Below are positions 54,771 through 63,317 of a DNA stretch of 64,000 bases, in pieces. The DNA lies in NCBI RefSeq assembly GCF_031846275.1, contig NZ_JAVRIB010000001.1, positions 186,001-250,000 of the forward strand, given 5' to 3'. The notes beneath the pieces are model-generated. The model was not told where the DNA came from. It worked only from the letters and a program-made list of their open reading frames with translations, and searched no databases. Both the position numbers and the translations under genes were made by a program. Source of the DNA: Spectribacter hydrogenoxidans (GTDB lineage Bacteria; Pseudomonadota; Gammaproteobacteria; Nevskiales; Salinisphaeraceae). The stretch's first letter is position 1, and the number at the start of each line of letters is the position of its first letter.

Positions 54771-54883
54771 GTAAGCATGCAATGCTTACCCGCTTGTTCT
54801 CCCTGAGCGGTAACCAATCCGGTTTCCCCCCAACCGGAATTGGCGCCCCGGCGGTTTTCCCCCTATCGCCGGGGCATTTTTTT
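54771..54883 (+). ncRNA. Putative envelope-stress sRNA copy 2 (tandem paralogue)
   Basis: About 113 nt. The 5' inverted repeat is GTAAGCAT-gca-ATGCTTAC. The same TTCTCCCT loop is followed by a longer second hairpin (CCAAT-CCGGTT / AACCGG-a-ATTGG, loop TCCCCCC) and the terminator. Against copy 1, the terminator stem shows a T-A to C-G double change (54565/54581 versus 54852/54868), a compensatory substitution that supports a conserved RNA structure. Both paralogues keep C-rich loops, a design for masking ribosome binding sites. Confidence 0.7.
54845..54883 (+). terminator. Rho-independent terminator of sRNA copy 2
   Basis: Perfect 9-bp stem GCCCCGGCG / CGCCGGGGC, a 13-nt loop, then A and seven T. 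Confidence 0.92.
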
Positions 54884-54926
54884 GCATGCCCGGAAAAGCG
54901 TTCTTCCCGGAGCCGAACGGGGTGGC

Positions 54927-55124
54927 TCAATGTCGCTGCTCGAGCCGCTGCAGCGCGGAAAGCAGCATCAGTTCCCTGAACAGGCCCTTCAATGCCTGAT
55001 TCGAGTCACTTTCCGCCTTGGGGCAGTCACCCCAGACCAACCGCACGCTGCCGGAATCGGCGTCGATGAGTTGCAGTCGCGGGCTGCCGTCGGCGGCAAG
55101 CCAAGCTTCGATGTCGTAGCTCAT
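54927..55124 (-). CDS. Small conserved-looking hypothetical protein
   Basis: 65 aa starting MSYDIEAWLAADGSPRL; an acidic N-terminal half (LQLIDADSGSVRLVW) and a helical C-terminal half (ALKGLFRELMLLSALQRLEQ). No signal peptide, no membrane segment. I do not recognise a family. It sits between the sRNA copies and engB on the engB strand, with an AT-rich stretch (about 55138-55180) before it that could hold its promoter. Composition looks like a real protein. Confidence 0.6.
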   Translation of the reverse strand: MSYDIEAWLAADGSPRLQLIDADSGSVRLVWGDCPKAESDSNQALKGLFRELMLLSALQRLEQRH

Positions 55125-55181
55125 GGTTTTCTACCAGCATTTGGCAAATGGCAAGTAGAACGTATTACGAATTATTCTTAT

Positions 55182-55787
55182 TTACAACCTGTTCGATTCG
55201 AGCCATCGCGCCACCCGCATGCGCGCATCCGCGACGCCAATCTGCCGGGTGGCCGAAAACAGCTGCACACCATGTGCTGGCAACGCCTTCTGAACCTCGC
55301 GCAGGGTCTTGATCTGCTGGTTGCGGGAGAGCTTGTCAGCCTTGGTCAGCAACACGTGAAATGCCAGCCCGACCCCGCCCCCCCAGTCCAGTAACTGGGC
55401 ATCGAATTCGGTCAGGGGATGCCGCACGTCCATCATCAGCACCACACCCCGCAGCTGCGGGCGGCCGGTGAGATACCCCTCCACCATCCGCTGCCAGGCC
55501 GCCCGGACCCGCGGCGGCACCCGGGCAAAGCCGTAGCCGGGAAGATCCACCAGCAGGCCCTCGCCCAGGGTGAAGAAATTCAGCAACTGAGTGCGGCCGG
55601 GCGTCTTGCTGATGCGGGCAAGGTTGCGCCGGCCGCACATGGCATTGATGGCGCTGGACTTGCCGGCGTTGGAGCGGCCCGCAAAGGCTACCTCCGGCGC
55701 CTCCTCGGCGGGCAGGCCGCGCAGATCGGCCGCGGAGGTCAGAAACTGCGCACCGGCCATGGGATTGTCGGACCGGTTGCCGTTCAT
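55182..55787 (-). CDS. engB: Ribosome biogenesis GTP-binding protein EngB/YsxC/YihA
   Basis: 201 aa from ATG 55787. The G motifs are G1 AGRSNAGKSSAINAM, G2 TPGRTQLLNFF, G3 VDLPGYGFARV and G4 LLTKADKLSR. The circularly normal single GTPase domain assists assembly of the large ribosomal subunit and is essential in many bacteria. Its place after polA across an intergenic sRNA region follows E. coli and Pseudomonas. The longer upstream frame to 55943 is not used. Confidence 0.93.
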   Translation of the reverse strand: MNGNRSDNPMAGAQFLTSAADLRGLPAEEAPEVAFAGRSNAGKSSAINAMCGRRNLARISKTPGRTQLLNFFTLGEGLLVDLPGYGFARVPPRVRAAWQRMVEGYLTGRPQLRGVVLMMDVRHPLTEFDAQLLDWGGGVGLAFHVLLTKADKLSRNQQIKTLREVQKALPAHGVQLFSATRQIGVADARMRVARWLESNRL

Positions 55788-55963
55788 GCGATGTCCGGCC
55801 GGAGGCCCCGGTACGATGTCAGGAACGGGTGGGGTGTTATACAATTCACGCTGCAAACCTCGCTGCCGTGCCGTCGCACCAGCCACCGCCGCGACGACCA
55901 CCGCTGCCGGCGGGCTCATCGCCGGGGAATCACTGGCGAACAATTTCGGGAGTTTAACGCCAC

Positions 55964-56599
55964 ATGTCCATGCGAATGCTCATTGCCTCCGGTCTCGTGA
56001 TGACCGCGTCGATGGTCCATGCCGATCCGTTTGTCGACGGTGACCCGGAGGCCGGGGCCGAAAAAGCCGCTCCCTGCGCCGCCTGTCACGGCGGCGACGG
56101 CAACAGCAGCAATGCGCAGTGGCCGAAAATTGCCGGGCAGAGCAGTGCCTATCTGTATCAGCAGCTCAAACACTTCAAGAGCGGTGACCGCGCGAACGCG
56201 GTCATGCAGGGGCAGGTGGCCAATCTGTCCGACCAGGACATGAAGGACCTCGCCACTCACTATGCGGGCAATAGCATGACGCCGGGCGTGGCCGACCCGG
56301 AACAGGTCGATCGCGGCAGCAAGCTGTATCACGCCGGCGATGAAGAAGCCGGCGTCCCCGCCTGCGCCGGTTGTCACGGTCCAGCCGGACAGGGTAACGC
56401 GGCGGCGGCGTATCCGCGCATCGCCGGCCAGCACGCAGACTACCTGAGCACGCGACTGAAGGCCTACCGTGAGGGCGAGCAGGGTTACCCGGCCGCTGCG
56501 ATCATGAGTGGCGTTGCCGCGGAACTGGCGGACGAGGATATCCAGGCCCTGACCAGCTATATCCAGGGCCTGGCGCCGCGCGGCAAGGCATCGCCGTGA
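55964..56599 (+). CDS. Diheme cytochrome c4
   Basis: 211 aa with a signal peptide (LIASGLVMTASMVHA) and two heme-binding motifs, CAACH near residue 38 and CAGCH near residue 131, each in one of two homologous halves (WPKIAGQSSAYLYQQLKHFKSGDR and YPRIAGQHADYLSTRLKAYREGEQ). Periplasmic electron carrier to terminal oxidases. It needs the Ccm system found at 4.8-8.5 kb. The dsbA start overlaps its stop. Confidence 0.93.
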   Translation: MSMRMLIASGLVMTASMVHADPFVDGDPEAGAEKAAPCAACHGGDGNSSNAQWPKIAGQSSAYLYQQLKHFKSGDRANAVMQGQVANLSDQDMKDLATHYAGNSMTPGVADPEQVDRGSKLYHAGDEEAGVPACAGCHGPAGQGNAAAAYPRIAGQHADYLSTRLKAYREGEQGYPAAAIMSGVAAELADEDIQALTSYIQGLAPRGKASP

Positions 56600-57231
56600 G
56601 CCGGGCCGGCCTGATTCTGGCGCTGGCGGCAGGACTGATCACCGCCACCGTTGCCAACGCACAGTTCCCGGCGCGATACGTGGCCGGTGAGCACTACACC
56701 GCGCTGGAAGCCTCCGCTCCGACCCGGGCCGAGGCCGGACAGCTGGAAGTGATCGAATTCTTTGTCTACGGCTGCTCGCACTGTTACGAATTCGACCCGA
56801 TGGTCACCGAGTGGGCGAGCGAGTTGGCCGACGACGTGACCTTCCGCCGGGTGCCGGCGACGTTCGGCCAGGCCGGCCCGATCTACGCCCGGGTGTTCTA
56901 CACCGCGAAGGCGCTGGATCTGGGGCAGGCGTTTCACGAAGCCTTCTTCGACGGCATCCACCAGGCGGGCCGCCGGCTGGTGGCCACTGACGACATCCGG
57001 GCCTTCTTCGTGGAACAGGGCGTGGCGGGCGAAGCCTTCGACGAAGCCTTCAACAGCGAGGCCGTCGATGAGCGCGTGGCCAACGCCACCCGCCTGATGC
57101 GAGCCTACGGCGTGACCGCGGTACCCAGCCTCGGCGTTGCCGGCCGGTTCTGGACCAATCCGCGGCAAACCGGTGGCTACCAGCCGATGCTGGATACCGC
57201 CGATTTTCTTCTCGACCGGGCGCGCGACTGA
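56596..57231 (+). CDS. dsbA: Thiol:disulfide interchange protein DsbA
   Basis: 211 aa, GTG start overlapping the cytochrome c4 stop. Signal peptide ends VANAQF. The thioredoxin-like active site is CSHC (E. coli DsbA has CPHC), in EFFVYGCSHCYEFDP. The cis-Pro loop is VTAVPSLGV. It forms disulfides in exported proteins. The P-to-S change inside the active site changes redox potential in model proteins, so its strength as an oxidant may differ. Confidence 0.92.
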   Translation: MSRAGLILALAAGLITATVANAQFPARYVAGEHYTALEASAPTRAEAGQLEVIEFFVYGCSHCYEFDPMVTEWASELADDVTFRRVPATFGQAGPIYARVFYTAKALDLGQAFHEAFFDGIHQAGRRLVATDDIRAFFVEQGVAGEAFDEAFNSEAVDERVANATRLMRAYGVTAVPSLGVAGRFWTNPRQTGGYQPMLDTADFLLDRARD

Positions 57232-57255
57232 CGCGACCCCCCGGCCGCGGCGCGG

Positions 57256-58515
57256 TCACGGGGCCATGGCAGTCTGGTCTTCGGCGCGGACCGCCTCGTG
57301 AATGATCTGCCAGCCGCCATCTGGCTGACGCCGCCAGTACTGCTGACGGTAGACCGGTGAGCCGGTGGACACCCCGGCATCGCGGGTGAACGAGACCAGC
57401 ACCAGGTCAGACTCCCCCGGATACCGATAAATGCTTACTTGTCCAGGATCCATGGGGAGATCGGCTAGAGCCGGCGCATCATCCCGGATCAGCCTGACGA
57501 ACTGCTGGCGGCCCAGACCGTCGGCACTGACGAAATTCGCGGCGTAGCGCCGTGTGCGATCCGGTGCATCCGGGGCATTCCGATCCTGCTGCCAGGCCAC
57601 CACCGCGTCGCGCACCTCTCGCCGGGCCTGTGCCGCTTCATCAAGGCTGAGCCAGTCCAGTTGCTCGGCAAACACGATCGGGGTGATGCCCGGGCGAATA
57701 TACTCGTGCAGGGCATTGAGATCGCTGTTGGCCACTACCACACAGCCCTCGCTGGCACGCGGGGCGCGGTTATAGGTGTCCCGGGGCACCCCGTGCACCC
57801 AGATGCCGTACCCGGTGCGGCCGTAGTAGCGATCCCAGCTGTTGGGATAATCCACCGGAAACGCGCCGTCGCCGTAGAGTTCCGGCAGTTCATCGTCGGG
57901 TTTGAATTCGGTAACGTGATACACGCCCAGCGGCGTGCGCAGGTCGCCCTCGAACTGCTTGCCGAAACCGGCCGCACCGATGCTGGCGTAGAAGTCGGCC
58001 ACCAGGTCAAGTCCGGCCTCGCCGTTGCGGAACACATACAGTCGGTTACGCGCCAGATCTGCCACCAGCACGTGACGGAAGACCGGCGCCAGCTGCAGCA
58101 CGGCATCGGGAACCGCCTCGGGCGGCGGGCGGAAACGCCGATGCTGCCAGCGCGAGCGTGCCTCCTCGATCAGGGCATGCTGGCGGTCGCTGGCCGGCGG
58201 CGCCCAGATATCGGCCCGGCCGCTGCGAGCCCGCAAAAGCTCCGCGTGCAAGAAATGGGCGAGCCGGAAGTCCGGCCGGTCCGACTTCAGGCGGAACAAC
58301 ATGCGTTCCACCCGGCCGTAGTGGCCGCGGCGCCACTCCGCCAGCACGTCAACCACGCGGTTTTCCGTTTCGGCATGGTGGGGCAAGGTCGATGGCGCCT
58401 GGGCCGCCGCCACCCCGGCGGCGCCGAAGCCGATCGCCAGCCAAAGCCGTGCGGCCGCGACCACCGGGCCCGGCCTAGAGCGGTTCGTCGGTTTCCCGAA
58501 GTATCTGCCAGCCAT
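57256..58515 (-). CDS. L,D-transpeptidase (YkuD) family protein with SnoaL-like C-terminal domain
   Basis: 419 aa with a signal peptide (LWLAIGFGAAGVAAAQA). The YkuD domain has YVFRNGEAGLDLVADFYASIGAAGFGK and GIWVHGVPRDTYNRAPRASEGCVVV, with the catalytic Cys in SEGC. A C-terminal NTF2/SnoaL-like domain (VRLIRDDAP...YRQQYWRRQPDGGWQIIHE) resembles that of Cds6-type transpeptidases. It may crosslink peptidoglycan or attach lipoproteins. It overlaps the upstream TPR gene by 41 bp. Confidence 0.85.
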   Translation of the reverse strand: MAGRYFGKPTNRSRPGPVVAAARLWLAIGFGAAGVAAAQAPSTLPHHAETENRVVDVLAEWRRGHYGRVERMLFRLKSDRPDFRLAHFLHAELLRARSGRADIWAPPASDRQHALIEEARSRWQHRRFRPPPEAVPDAVLQLAPVFRHVLVADLARNRLYVFRNGEAGLDLVADFYASIGAAGFGKQFEGDLRTPLGVYHVTEFKPDDELPELYGDGAFPVDYPNSWDRYYGRTGYGIWVHGVPRDTYNRAPRASEGCVVVANSDLNALHEYIRPGITPIVFAEQLDWLSLDEAAQARREVRDAVVAWQQDRNAPDAPDRTRRYAANFVSADGLGRQQFVRLIRDDAPALADLPMDPGQVSIYRYPGESDLVLVSFTRDAGVSTGSPVYRQQYWRRQPDGGWQIIHEAVRAEDQTAMAP

Positions 58516-59485
58516 CGTCCGTGCGCGCCATCAGGAGGGTCTTGCGAACGCGATCCTCGTAGGTATCGGATTGGTAATGCTGGCGGAAGCTGATTTCAGC
58601 GGTGGCATCATCAAGCAGCGTGATACGGAAGTCGTCGATGCCGACGCGGATTCGTTCAGGCGCAGCGACCCGCTCACGCCGATTGTCAGCCCAGGCTGTG
58701 CGGCTGCGGCCGTCAGCGGGGCGGAAGTCGGCAGCATAGCTGCCCAGATAGGCCTCTACATCCTGCTCAGACCAGGCGCGGGCCCACTGCTGCACACTGG
58801 CGCGGATTGCAGCCCTTACATCGTGATCAGCTTCATCCTCGTCCGCTGTTGCCGCGGTAACCGGCTCCTCGTCGGGCGACATTTCCGGCGCCTCGTCACC
58901 GGGCGGCAGGGCGGGTTCCGGGGTCGGCGCCGGCGCGTCCACCACCTGCGGCGGGGCCGCGGCCTCGCGGCGGCCATCGAAGCTCGACACCATCTCAAGC
59001 TGAACGCCGAGATCTTCCGGCCGGCCCTCCGGATCAAGTGCCTTGCTGTAGGCGACGGCGGCCAGGGCCGTGTAGACATCGCCCAGATTGCGATGCGCCG
59101 TGGCATAGGCCGGATGCGTTTCCATCGCCGCTTCCAGCCACCGGCGGGCCTGTTCGTAATCGTTCTGGCGAGAGTACAGCACGGCCAGATTGTTGGCGGG
59201 CTCGGGACGATCGGGGTGCTCGCGGGCCAGTTCGCCGAACAAATTGATGGCGGCATCGGTGTCACCAGCCTGGGCCAGTGCCCGTGCCTTCAGAAACCGC
59301 AACCGGCTCTCGCCGGGGTTGGATGCCAGCGCCTGTTCCGCCATGTCCAGGGCGGCGGCGCTGTCACCTGCGGCCAGCTTTTCCACGATGGCCTCGGCAT
59401 TCGCCAGCACGCTGCCAGGCCCCAGCAGTGCGGCCAGTAGCAGCGTCGCGCCCAATCCCTTGCACGCATCCATAGCCAAACCCAT
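58475..59485 (-). CDS. TPR protein with SnoaL-like C-terminal domain
   Basis: Up to 336 aa. A signal peptide (GLGATLLLAALLGPGSVLA) precedes TPR repeats (SRLRFLKARALAQAGDTDAAINLFGELAREHP and PANNLAVLYSRQNDYEQARRWLEAAMETHP). A Pro/Glu linker then leads to a C-terminal NTF2-like domain (IRASVQQWARAWSEQDVEAYLGSYAADF, YEDRVRKTLLMARTDDGWQILRE). The same fold ends the neighbouring L,D-transpeptidase, so the pair probably act together in the periplasm. Start is uncertain: ATG 59485, TTG 59479 (best spacing from GGAG) or ATG 59473. Confidence 0.8.
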   Translation of the reverse strand: MGLAMDACKGLGATLLLAALLGPGSVLANAEAIVEKLAAGDSAAALDMAEQALASNPGESRLRFLKARALAQAGDTDAAINLFGELAREHPDRPEPANNLAVLYSRQNDYEQARRWLEAAMETHPAYATAHRNLGDVYTALAAVAYSKALDPEGRPEDLGVQLEMVSSFDGRREAAAPPQVVDAPAPTPEPALPPGDEAPEMSPDEEPVTAATADEDEADHDVRAAIRASVQQWARAWSEQDVEAYLGSYAADFRPADGRSRTAWADNRRERVAAPERIRVGIDDFRITLLDDATAEISFRQHYQSDTYEDRVRKTLLMARTDDGWQILRETDEPL

Positions 59486-59671
59486 TCTCCTTCGCCGACT
59501 CGCGCCCGGCTCGCCGCACCGGCGGCGGGCGTGCCAGCGGAACATGCCGCGTGAATGCGCCCGAGTATACATGACCGAAAACCGCCCAGGCCTTGCCGGG
59601 CACATGATCACGTTGGCCTTTTATGCGGGTGCAAGGCAAACTTTCGCCAACCGACTGGAAGGGCTTACGCC

Positions 59672-61108
59672 ATGATTGTTCCCGTAATTCTCGCCGGCGG
59701 CGCCGGTACCCGGTTGTGGCCGCTTTCTCGCGACGCCCGCCCCAAGCAGTTCCTGCCGCTGACCGGCGAAAGAACGCTGCTGGCCGAGACCGCGCGGCGG
59801 GTAGCAGGCGTTGAAAATGCGGCCGTCCCGCTGGTGGTTGGCCGCGAGGCCCACCGCTTTCTGATCGCCGAACAGCTGCGACAGGCCGGCACGCCGGGGA
59901 TGGTGATGCTGGAACCCGCCGGGCGTAACACTGCCCCGGCCGCTGCCGCTGCCGCCATCGAGGCGCTGGCCGCTCACGGCCCCGACAGCCAGCTACTGAT
60001 TCTTCCCTCCGATCACGTCATGGCAGATGCTGACGCCTTCACGGCGGCTGTCGCCATCGCCAGCGAAGCCGCGGCAAGCGGCTATCTGACCACCTTCGGC
60101 GTCACGCCGACCAGCCCGGAAACCGGCTACGGCTACATCCGGCGCGGCGACAGCCTGCTCGGCGGCGTGGCCCGGGTGGCGGCCTTCGTGGAGAAGCCGG
60201 ACCGCGCCACCGCGACGGCCTACCTCGACAGCGGCGACTATCTCTGGAACAGCGGGATGTTCCTGTTTCCGGCCCAGGCCTATCTCGATGCCCTGGCGGT
60301 GCATGCGCCGGATCTGCTCGAAAGTGCCCGGGCTGCCCATGCAGGCGCCGAACGCGACCGCGACTTCCTGCGCCTGGACGACGACGCCTTTGCTGCTTGC
60401 CGCAGTGAGTCGATCGACTACGCGGTGATGGAGAAGACCGAACATGCTGCTGTGGTGGCTCTGGACGCCGGCTGGAGCGACCTGGGCAGCTGGGGCAGCG
60501 TGGCGGAGGCGGCCGGCGTCGATGCCGACCACAACTACTGTCACGGCGACGTGTTGCTGACCGATACTCACGACTGTGTGGTCCACAGCGACGGCCGACT
60601 GGTCACCACGCTGGGACTGCACAACACCCTGGTGGTGGCCACCGACGATGCCGTGCTGGTGGCCGATCGGGACCGGGAACAGGACATCAAGGCGGTGGTC
60701 GCCCGTCTGCGCGATGACAATCGCCGGGAAGCCACCGAGCATCGCAAGGTCTACCGACCCTGGGGCAGCTACGAGGCCATCGCCGCCGGCGAACGATTCC
60801 AGGTCAAGCGCATCATCGTGCCTCCCGGTGGGCGCCTGTCGCTCCAGAAACACCACCACCGCGCCGAGCACTGGGTGGTGGTGCAGGGTACGGCCCTGGT
60901 TACCCGGGGCGAGGAGCAGACCCTGCTCACCGAAGACCAGTCCACCTACATCCCGCTGGGCACGGTCCATCGGCTGGAGAACCCCGGCAAGGTCGATCTG
61001 GTGCTGATCGAGGTCCAGTCCGGCAGCTATCTGGGCGAGGACGACATCGTGCGCTACGACGACATCTACGGCCGCGCCGGCGAGAACAGCAAGAGGAAAT
61101 CCGCCTGA
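59672..61108 (+). CDS. manC: Mannose-1-phosphate guanylyltransferase/mannose-6-phosphate isomerase
   Basis: 478 aa from ATG 59672 (GGAAGGG upstream). Nucleotidyl transferase domain with AGGAGTRLWPLSRDARPKQFL and FVEKPD. C-terminal cupin isomerase domain with YRPWGSYEAI, LSLQKHHHRAEHWVVVQG and IPLGTVHRLENPG. It makes GDP-mannose and interconverts fructose-6-P and mannose-6-P. It overlaps manB by one base. Confidence 0.94.
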   Translation: MIVPVILAGGAGTRLWPLSRDARPKQFLPLTGERTLLAETARRVAGVENAAVPLVVGREAHRFLIAEQLRQAGTPGMVMLEPAGRNTAPAAAAAAIEALAAHGPDSQLLILPSDHVMADADAFTAAVAIASEAAASGYLTTFGVTPTSPETGYGYIRRGDSLLGGVARVAAFVEKPDRATATAYLDSGDYLWNSGMFLFPAQAYLDALAVHAPDLLESARAAHAGAERDRDFLRLDDDAFAACRSESIDYAVMEKTEHAAVVALDAGWSDLGSWGSVAEAAGVDADHNYCHGDVLLTDTHDCVVHSDGRLVTTLGLHNTLVVATDDAVLVADRDREQDIKAVVARLRDDNRREATEHRKVYRPWGSYEAIAAGERFQVKRIIVPPGGRLSLQKHHHRAEHWVVVQGTALVTRGEEQTLLTEDQSTYIPLGTVHRLENPGKVDLVLIEVQSGSYLGEDDIVRYDDIYGRAGENSKRKSA

Positions 61109-62463
61109 TGGGCCGGCACTATCCGTTCTTCAAGGCCTACGACATCCGGGCCCGGGTGCCGGACGAGCTGGATGCCGACATGGCTCGCCGCATCGGCCGG
61201 GCGTTCGTAGCCCACCGGCGTGCGGAGACCGTGGTGGTCGGGCGTGACATGCGCCTGTCCAGCCCGGCGCTGGCGGACGCCCTGGCCGAGGGGCTGCAGC
61301 TGGCCGGGGCGGATGTGCTGGACATCGGTTTGTGCGGCACCGAAGAGGTCTACTACGCCACGTTCAACGAAAACGCCGATGGCGGGATCATGGTGACCGC
61401 CAGCCACAATCCGCGTGACTACAACGGCATGAAGTTCGTGCGCGAGCTGGCCCGACCGATCTCCGCGGATACCGGTCTGTTCGACATCGAGGACCTGGTT
61501 CATGCCGACCACTTTACGGACGCATCACGGCCCGGGCAGCGCCAGCCGCTGGATCACCGCCCAGGCTATATCGATTTCCTGGTCAGCCAGATCGACCCGG
61601 CCAGTCTCAAGCCGCTGAAGATCGTGGCCAACCCCGGCAACGGTTGCGCCGGCTTGGTAATGGCGGAACTGGAAAAGCGGCTGCCGTTCGCGGTCACGCG
61701 GGTGCACTTCGAGCCGGACGGGGAGCTGCCCAACGGCATTCCCAATCCGCTGCTGCCGGAGAACCGCGAGGCCACCGCAGCAGCGGTGCGCGAGGCCGGC
61801 GCCGACCTGGGCCTGGCCTGGGACGGGGATTTCGACCGCTGTTTCTTCTTCGACGAAACCGGCGAGTTCATCGAAGGCTATTACCTGGTCGCGCTGATCG
61901 CCCGCATGCTGCTGGCCATGGAGCCGGGCGCGCGCATCGTCCACGACCCGCGTCTGACCTGGAACACCATCGAACTGGTGAAACAGATGGGCGGCGTGCC
62001 GGTGCAGTCCAAATCCGGCCACTCCTTCATGAAGCAGCGGATGCGCGAGGAGGATGCCGCCTACGGCGGCGAGATGAGCGCCCACCACTACTTCCGCAGC
62101 TTCGCCTATGCCGACAACGGGCATCTGCCCTGGCTGATGGTGGCGCAGCTGATGTCGGAAACCGGGCAATCACTGTCGTCGCTGGTCAATGAACGGGTGG
62201 CGGCGTTTCCCGCCAGCGGGGAGATCAACCGCGAGATCGGCGACCCGGATGCGGCCCTGGCCGGACTGGAAGCGCATTACGCCGCGCAGGCCGAGCGGGT
62301 AGAGCACGTCGACGGGCTGTCGATGGATTTCGCCGACTGGCGCTTCAACCTGCGCAAGTCCAATACCGAGCCGGTGGTGCGCCTGAATGTGGAGACCCGG
62401 GCCGATGCCGGGCTGATGCGTGTGCGTACCGACGAACTGATCAGCCTGCTCGACCAATACTGA
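61108..62463 (+). CDS. manB: Phosphomannomutase/phosphoglucomutase
   Basis: 451 aa, ATG overlapping the manC stop (TGATG). It has FKAYDIRARVP at the N-terminus, the phosphoserine loop VTASHNPRDYNGMKFV, metal loop WDGDFDRCFFFD, and sugar loop GEMSAHHYF, ending with the phosphate loop RKSNTEPVVRLNVE. It converts mannose-6-P to mannose-1-P for ManC, and is the AlgC-like enzyme for exopolysaccharide and LPS sugars. AlgC mRNA is the known target of ErsA in Pseudomonas. Confidence 0.94.
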   Translation: MGRHYPFFKAYDIRARVPDELDADMARRIGRAFVAHRRAETVVVGRDMRLSSPALADALAEGLQLAGADVLDIGLCGTEEVYYATFNENADGGIMVTASHNPRDYNGMKFVRELARPISADTGLFDIEDLVHADHFTDASRPGQRQPLDHRPGYIDFLVSQIDPASLKPLKIVANPGNGCAGLVMAELEKRLPFAVTRVHFEPDGELPNGIPNPLLPENREATAAAVREAGADLGLAWDGDFDRCFFFDETGEFIEGYYLVALIARMLLAMEPGARIVHDPRLTWNTIELVKQMGGVPVQSKSGHSFMKQRMREEDAAYGGEMSAHHYFRSFAYADNGHLPWLMVAQLMSETGQSLSSLVNERVAAFPASGEINREIGDPDAALAGLEAHYAAQAERVEHVDGLSMDFADWRFNLRKSNTEPVVRLNVETRADAGLMRVRTDELISLLDQY

Positions 62464-62465
62464 AC

Positions 62466-62510
62466 GGCGCAAACGACCCCCGCGCCATTAGTCGCGCGGG
62501 GGCGTTGCGC
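62466..62510. terminator. Long hairpin between convergent manB and GST genes
   Basis: Outer arms GGCGCAA / TTGCGCC and an inner perfect 9-bp stem CCCCCGCGC / GCGCGGGGG. No U-tract on either strand, so it may be a bidirectional weak terminator. Confidence 0.4.
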
Positions 62511-62523
62511 CAAGCGGATGCGG

Positions 62524-63174
62524 CTAGACGCGCATGCCCAGTTCCTGCCAGTTCGGGGCAATGGTGGCCTCGGCACTGGCACGAGCGTTCATGCTGTCGA
62601 ACCAGCGGCTGACGTTCTTCAGCCCCGGGTCAAGCGGCTGACCCACGCTGGCCACGAAGTCCAGATGGCAATAAAGCACGATGTCGGCCAGGGTCATCTT
62701 GTTGCCGGCCACGTACTCACGGTCGGCCATCAGATCGTCCAGCCAGGCAAGCCCGGCCTGACCCTTCTTCTTCAGGCCGTCGGCGGCCTCGGGCAGGCAC
62801 ATCGTACGATCCTTGAACAGGTCATAGCCCTCGGCGAAACGGAAGCCGTTGAGCAGGAACTCGGTGATGTTGAGCTCCACGCGGCGTACCCACATGCGAG
62901 TGTTGACCCGCTCTTCCGGGGTGCTGCCGATCAGGGCCGGGCTGGGGTGCTTTTCCTCGAGGTACTCGCAGATGGCGACGGTTTCGCCGATCACGGTGCC
63001 GTCATCCAGTTCCAGCGCCGGGACCTGACCGGCCGGGTTCTTCTTCACGAACGCGTCGCCACGGTTCTCGCCGCCGAGCAGATCGTGATCGACCTGCGGC
63101 AACTCGATGCCCTTCTCGTGCATGAACATGCGCACCAGACGGGGATTGGGGCCTAGCGAATTGAGCAACTTCAT
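62524..63174 (-). CDS. Glutathione S-transferase
   Basis: 216 aa with an N-terminal thioredoxin-like domain (LGPNPRLVRMFMHEKGIELPQV, NPAGQVPALELDDGTVIGETVAICEYLEE) that holds the glutathione site with cis-Pro in VPAL. An all-helical C-terminal domain follows (YVAGNKMTLADIVLYCHLDF). Cytosolic; substrate not predictable. Confidence 0.9.
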   Translation of the reverse strand: MKLLNSLGPNPRLVRMFMHEKGIELPQVDHDLLGGENRGDAFVKKNPAGQVPALELDDGTVIGETVAICEYLEEKHPSPALIGSTPEERVNTRMWVRRVELNITEFLLNGFRFAEGYDLFKDRTMCLPEAADGLKKKGQAGLAWLDDLMADREYVAGNKMTLADIVLYCHLDFVASVGQPLDPGLKNVSRWFDSMNARASAEATIAPNWQELGMRV

Positions 63175-63317
63175 GATGTGGTCTCCTCCTGTTGACCGAC
63201 GCGCACCGCGTCGGCGTTTGAAAACTGTGTGCCCGGATCAGGCGACGGCGTAGCATCCGCCATGAAAGCAGGCGGAGCAACCGTCCGGATTGCCCGATTG
63301 CTCAAGGGAGCCTGAAC

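Noticed and set aside
54386..54817. Minus-strand frames over the sRNA repeats with repeated peptide segments
   Set aside because: The similar peptides occur in different frames and only follow the DNA repeat. There is no ribosome site. Promoter and terminator signals support plus-strand RNA.
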